Below, piece after piece: positions 60,976-64,000 of a stretch of 64,000 bases of DNA. The translations under genes and the position numbers were made by a program. The stretch's first letter is position 1, and each line of letters opens with the position of its first letter. The notes under the pieces are model-generated. The model was not told the origin of the DNA. It did no database searches and saw nothing but the letters and a program-made list of their open reading frames with translations. The stretch is from contig CAVPQK010000015.1 in assembly GCA_963707465.1 (NCBI GenBank), positions 1,922,001 through 1,986,000 of the forward strand, given 5' to 3'. Source of the stretch: Bog-159 sp963707465 (GTDB lineage: Bacteria; Acidobacteriota; Terriglobia; Bryobacterales; Bryobacteraceae).

Positions 60976-63195
60976 TTACTTCGAATCTACCGTATAACTA
61001 ACGCTCTGCACCGTGGATTGGAAGCCCTGCCGCGCCGTGATCTTGATCTCGCACTTGCCCGGGCGCGCCACCGCGCTCAGCATCATGGGAATGCCTCCGA
61101 AAGAATCGGGAGCCCCAAGGTCCGCGTCCTTCGCCTCCAGCTCTTCGCCGCCCACGAAAAACTCCGCGCGGATCCGCGGCGTCTCCTGGCTCGACTTGTC
61201 CGGATACACCATGAAGTACACCAAAGGTTTGGCGGAGGCCTTTAGCGATCCGTCCAGCAGCGGCACCACATCGCGCCCCTGAAACAGGAACGGATCGTTC
61301 GCATCCGCATCCGCGGTTAGCGGGTCCGCCCGCGCCACCACTACCAGGCTGCTCAGTCCGATGCCCTTTTGCGGCGGACTGTCCAGTTCCACCGTGCTGG
61401 CGCTGGCGCGGTTGGCTTCGCGGTCGAACAACACGCTCTCCACGGTATAGTGGCCGGCCGGCAGGTTGAAGGCGTGCGTATAGTCGATCGGCCCCGCCTG
61501 GATCCCCTTCAACTGGTCGTCCGGCACATCGTACGGAAAGTCCTGGGCGAATTTATCTACTATATTCCCGCTCGAGTCCTTCACCACGGCGAATAGCGCG
61601 GCATGCAGCCGGTGCGACTTGCGCGTGGGCTGCGGCGTCGCGGTCAGGCCCGTGCCCGGCAGTTCGAAGACCACGGCGGCCTGTGAACTCGCGCTGCCCG
61701 GCCGGAACTCGAACGCCGCCGTATGGAAATCGAACGCATGCGGCAATGGGCGCGCGTTCAGCGTCATGAGTCCCGCCATCTCGAAGGGCCGCAGCGGAGC
61801 GGAGCCGCCGAAATCCGGTATGGCAAAGTAGCCATTCCGGCTATCCACCTTCCAATCCGCGCGCGCCAGCTTCACTTCGATCTTCCGGAAATGCCCGTCG
61901 TACTTGCCCGACGACGGATGGTAGTCCGCCTCGTAATGCGTGTCCGCGTCCGCCACGATCTGTTGGAACGGCTTCCGCAGATCGTTGGAATTGGCCACCA
62001 TAAAGCCGCCCGTGCCCTCGGCCAGCGCGCGCAGGCTCGCCTGCGAATCGGAAGTTCGCACCGCGCCGTGCAGATAGTCGTCCTGCCGCGACCACTCCGC
62101 CAACGCCCCGCCGGAACCGGTCGCCGTGGTGTTCTTGTTGGTCGAGGTCGGCTCCCCTGGAGCCACCGAGTTCTGTTGCGAAGCCAGCGTGGCTACGTGC
62201 TGCATAGCCATGCTCGAAGCCTGCGCCGTGGAGGTCTGATTGAGGCCATTGGCATCGAAAGCATAAAAGCTGAGGTCTGCCAGGTTCGCGTTCTTCAGCA
62301 GCGCCTCAAATTGCTCGGGCTCGCCGTTGGTGGTGAATCCCGAGCTCATCAAAAGCACCGTCTTGTGGCCGGGAAAACCACCGAGCTGCCGGATCAGCAG
62401 CTTGATCTGATCCATCTGCCGCGCTCCCTCGATGCCGATGAACTGTTCCCGCTGTAGCACCAGGTCCCCGCGCTGCGCGTTGGCGGCCGGGCTGTTGTCC
62501 ACATCCGCCCCCGTAATGGCGGTCATGCTCACCGATCCGGTGGTGGACATGTTGGTCACGCCGCCCCCCTTGCCGCCCGGGCTGACGAAACCTACATACA
62601 ACTGCAAATTGGGCGTGGAGTTCAGCACGGCTTCGGCGGCCCGCGTGATATCCACGCTCGAGCCGTTGAATGCGGTGCCGGCGGCGCGCAACAGCTCATC
62701 CCGGTTGTTGGTGAACGCATGCAGGGGAGTCAGCCGTGAATCCAGGTTGAAGATTCCTACGAAGGTGTTGGGGTGCAGCGTCGTCTTGATGAAATCCTGA
62801 ATGGCCGCCACCGCCCACCGCCGGGTGTTCGAATCGAGCTGCTGAAACACCACGCAGATCAGCTCCAGACCGTGCAGCGGCATCGCCAGGGGACGTGCCG
62901 GCTCGCCCGCCTCGGGTTCCTCCTCGCCGGCCTGCGGAGCGGTCTTCGCAGCTGGCGCCGCCTCGCCCGCCAGCCGCAGGCTGCGGATCTCCTGCCGCAC
63001 GCCATCCTCGTAAATCTCCACGTCGCCGGGCTTCAGGTTCTTCACCAGCCGGCCCTTCTTATCGCGCACCACCAGGTCCAGCGCGACCTCGTTGACGGTG
63101 GCATGGATGGTCGTCCCGCTCTCGGCCTGCGGGCCATTCTGAGCCGGCAGCGGAGCGGCCAAGATGCAGCAAACTGCCAAACCGAGCTTCATCAT
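60976..63195 (-). CDS. Exported acidobacterial VWFA-related protein (TIGR03436 type)
   Basis: 739 residues with a signal peptide (LGLAVCCILAAPLPAQ). The N-terminal region is characteristic of the family (VNEVALDLVVRDKKGRLVKN, LKPGDVEIYEDGVRQEI), followed by a von Willebrand A-like domain (TVLLMSSGFTTNGEPEQFEA, NLADLSFYAFDANGLNQ) and a beta-rich C-terminus. The family is largely restricted to Acidobacteria and its role is unknown. GGAGG lies about ten bases before the first of two adjacent ATGs; the first (63195) is used. The cupin gene ends 24 bases upstream. Confidence 0.87.
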   Translation of the reverse strand: MMKLGLAVCCILAAPLPAQNGPQAESGTTIHATVNEVALDLVVRDKKGRLVKNLKPGDVEIYEDGVRQEIRSLRLAGEAAPAAKTAPQAGEEEPEAGEPARPLAMPLHGLELICVVFQQLDSNTRRWAVAAIQDFIKTTLHPNTFVGIFNLDSRLTPLHAFTNNRDELLRAAGTAFNGSSVDITRAAEAVLNSTPNLQLYVGFVSPGGKGGGVTNMSTTGSVSMTAITGADVDNSPAANAQRGDLVLQREQFIGIEGARQMDQIKLLIRQLGGFPGHKTVLLMSSGFTTNGEPEQFEALLKNANLADLSFYAFDANGLNQTSTAQASSMAMQHVATLASQQNSVAPGEPTSTNKNTTATGSGGALAEWSRQDDYLHGAVRTSDSQASLRALAEGTGGFMVANSNDLRKPFQQIVADADTHYEADYHPSSGKYDGHFRKIEVKLARADWKVDSRNGYFAIPDFGGSAPLRPFEMAGLMTLNARPLPHAFDFHTAAFEFRPGSASSQAAVVFELPGTGLTATPQPTRKSHRLHAALFAVVKDSSGNIVDKFAQDFPYDVPDDQLKGIQAGPIDYTHAFNLPAGHYTVESVLFDREANRASASTVELDSPPQKGIGLSSLVVVARADPLTADADANDPFLFQGRDVVPLLDGSLKASAKPLVYFMVYPDKSSQETPRIRAEFFVGGEELEAKDADLGAPDSFGGIPMMLSAVARPGKCEIKITARQGFQSTVQSVSYTVDSK

Positions 63196-63219
63196 GGTGC
63201 AAATACCTCCCCGCGTCTC

Positions 63220-63555
63220 TTACTTTAGCTCAATCACCACCGTCCGGTAAGCCCGCGCGCCCTTGTTCACCAACTGCGGCGCGTCTTCGCCCTGCGTATG
63301 CCAGATCACATCGCCTGCCTTGCGTTCCTGAATGGACTTCGCCCCGGTCTTGGGGTCCGTGCGCTCGTAACGGCAATCGTCCAGAAACACGATCACCTGA
63401 TCGTGTCCGCGCACTCCCCGCTCGCGCACCGATCCCGGCGCCGCGGTCACCTCCGTCACATGCACGCGCGCGTTGTCCAGCTTCACCGCAGTGGGCAGCC
63501 CCTCAAATGCGAGCGCCGCAATTGCCAATCCGATTCCCGATAGCATCCGTTTCAT
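63220..63555 (-). CDS. Exported small cupin-like protein
   Basis: 111 residues from ATG at 63555, with GGAGG six bases upstream; the longer frame to 63576 is less likely. A signal peptide (MLSGIGLAIAALAFEGLP) precedes a cupin-type barrel (DNARVHVTEVTAAPGS, RKAGDVIWHTQGEDAPQLVN, RAYRTVVIELK). The usual cupin metal histidines are incomplete, so it may not be an enzyme. It precedes the VWFA gene in the same direction. Confidence 0.8.
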   Translation of the reverse strand: MKRMLSGIGLAIAALAFEGLPTAVKLDNARVHVTEVTAAPGSVRERGVRGHDQVIVFLDDCRYERTDPKTGAKSIQERKAGDVIWHTQGEDAPQLVNKGARAYRTVVIELK

Positions 63556-63581
63556 TTCTTCCCTCCTAACACTCATAATAC

Positions 63582-63622
63582 GTGGGGCAGGCTCTCAGCC
63601 TGCGGCGGCCTCTCAGGCCGCC
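63582..63622 (+). repeat. Double-hairpin intergenic repeat, family B, copy 7
   Basis: GTGGGGCAGGCTCTCAGCCT, then GCGGCGGCCTCTCAGGCCGCC, nearly identical to copy 3. It lies just upstream of the cupin gene. Confidence 0.88.
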
Positions 63623-63672
63623 ACACCTGCCAGGCAATCGCCGCGAAGGCATGAGACAAAGACCGCGCCGGG

Positions 63673-64000
63673 GATGTCGCCCTGAAATTGCTACTGCAGG
63701 GTCCAGCCCGCCTCACGATTCGCGAACTGACCGGCACGTCGACGGCGGCCTGATACACCTGGAACTGCAGAGCGGCAATGACGCGGCCATGCCGCTGCGG
63801 ATGATCGAATTCGGTCCCGGCGTGCAGAGAACTGAGCGGCCCGGACTTGCCGTTCCGCTAACGCTTGATCGACATTCGCACGCTGAATGGCGACCGGCTG
63901 CTCGAGGGCGAAATGTCGGGGATAACGTCATTGCCATCCTGGCGCATTTGCGGGACGATAAAGAGAAGGTCCACAAGATCGTAGGGCGGATCGCGGGCAT
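63673..64000 (+). pseudogene. Rpn-family recombination-promoting nuclease, multiple internal deletions
   Basis: Three frames each give a recognisable block of an Rpn/PD-(D/E)XK nuclease: ALKLLLQGPARLTIRELTGT from 63673, then DGGLIHLELQSGNDAAMPLR with the catalytic E-x-Q, then LIDIRTLNGDRLLEGEMSG and DNVIAILAHLRDDKEKVHK followed by IVGRIAG. The blocks are in the right order but the sequence between them is missing and the frame changes. The gene continues off the right edge. It was probably a mobile-type gene now dead. Confidence 0.7.

Noticed and set aside
36379..63622. B repeats after stop codons as intrinsic terminators
   Set aside because: They form strong hairpins but lack a following T tract, occur in both orientations and also sit upstream of genes.
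1..64000. tRNA, rRNA, CRISPR arrays and intact insertion sequences
   Set aside because: I looked for cloverleaf ends, conserved rRNA blocks, regular direct repeats and DDE transposases and saw none; small non-coding RNAs cannot be excluded by eye.

Overview
The window is high-GC bacterial chromosome and most likely comes from an acidobacterium of the Solibacter/Bryobacter group. The evidence is family content: a protein ending in the Solibacter-type C-terminal paralogous domain (TIGR03437 type), an acidobacterial VWFA-related exported protein (TIGR03436 type), three ASPIC/UnbV propeller proteins, a CarboxypepD_reg-TonB receptor, a kinase with a TolB-like propeller, and two families of double-hairpin intergenic repeats. 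This taxonomic call is inference. Dense same-strand overlaps (ATGA, TGATG) mark operons throughout.

Layout. 1-2900: SUF iron-sulfur genes (sufS with a one-base frameshift, sufU, sufT, an Rrf2 regulator) and a HigA/HicB antitoxin chimera. 2880-14300: a minus-strand operon of a TonB-type receptor, two seven-bladed ASPIC/UnbV propellers, a giant TPR protein and a third propeller, with a strong promoter at 14258-14286. 14442-26402: a fucose island (LacI regulator, fucose-1-phosphate guanylyltransferase-like enzyme, FucP permease, GH29 fucosidase and a ThuA-GH29 fusion) with an S9 peptidase and an alpha/beta hydrolase between. 26440-36400: a kinase-propeller protein and the stub of a second kinase, VapBC, a HigBA locus with a gutted toxin, priA (frameshifted), a ruined DUF433/DUF5615 pair, a broken exported protein, a PadR pair and an exported RraA-like protein. 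36436-45446: a PQQ-type propeller, then a three-gene minus-strand cassette (TIR protein; KGGVGR-ATPase/TIR-like/STAND/WD40 protein; TPR-patatin-membrane protein) beside a truncated HTH regulator with two near-identical palindromic operators. 45485-64000: mixed metabolism and exported proteins (MaoC, ketopantoate reductase, cytochrome c with a Tat metallophosphoesterase, ECF sigma/anti-sigma, a two-gene 2-hydroxyacyl-CoA dehydratase activase system, an intact DUF433/DUF5615 pair, DinB, kdsA, a type IV pilin and a decayed copy, a YmdB-type phosphodiesterase, a VWFA protein, a cupin) and an Rpn-nuclease ruin at the right edge.

The candidate novel system is the TIR / KGGVGR-STAND-WD40 / patatin cassette (38001-45099). 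It looks like a sensor-effector immunity module: a likely NAD-cleaving TIR, a large STAND switch and a membrane-anchored phospholipase, with no cyclic-nucleotide synthase. A second theme is decay. Several toxin-antitoxin, nuclease and regulatory genes survive with internal deletions or truncations, often ending in a hairpin repeat. Separately, conserved genes carry single extra bases (about 129, 31383, 53572, 54064, 57439), which look more like consensus errors than real inactivation.
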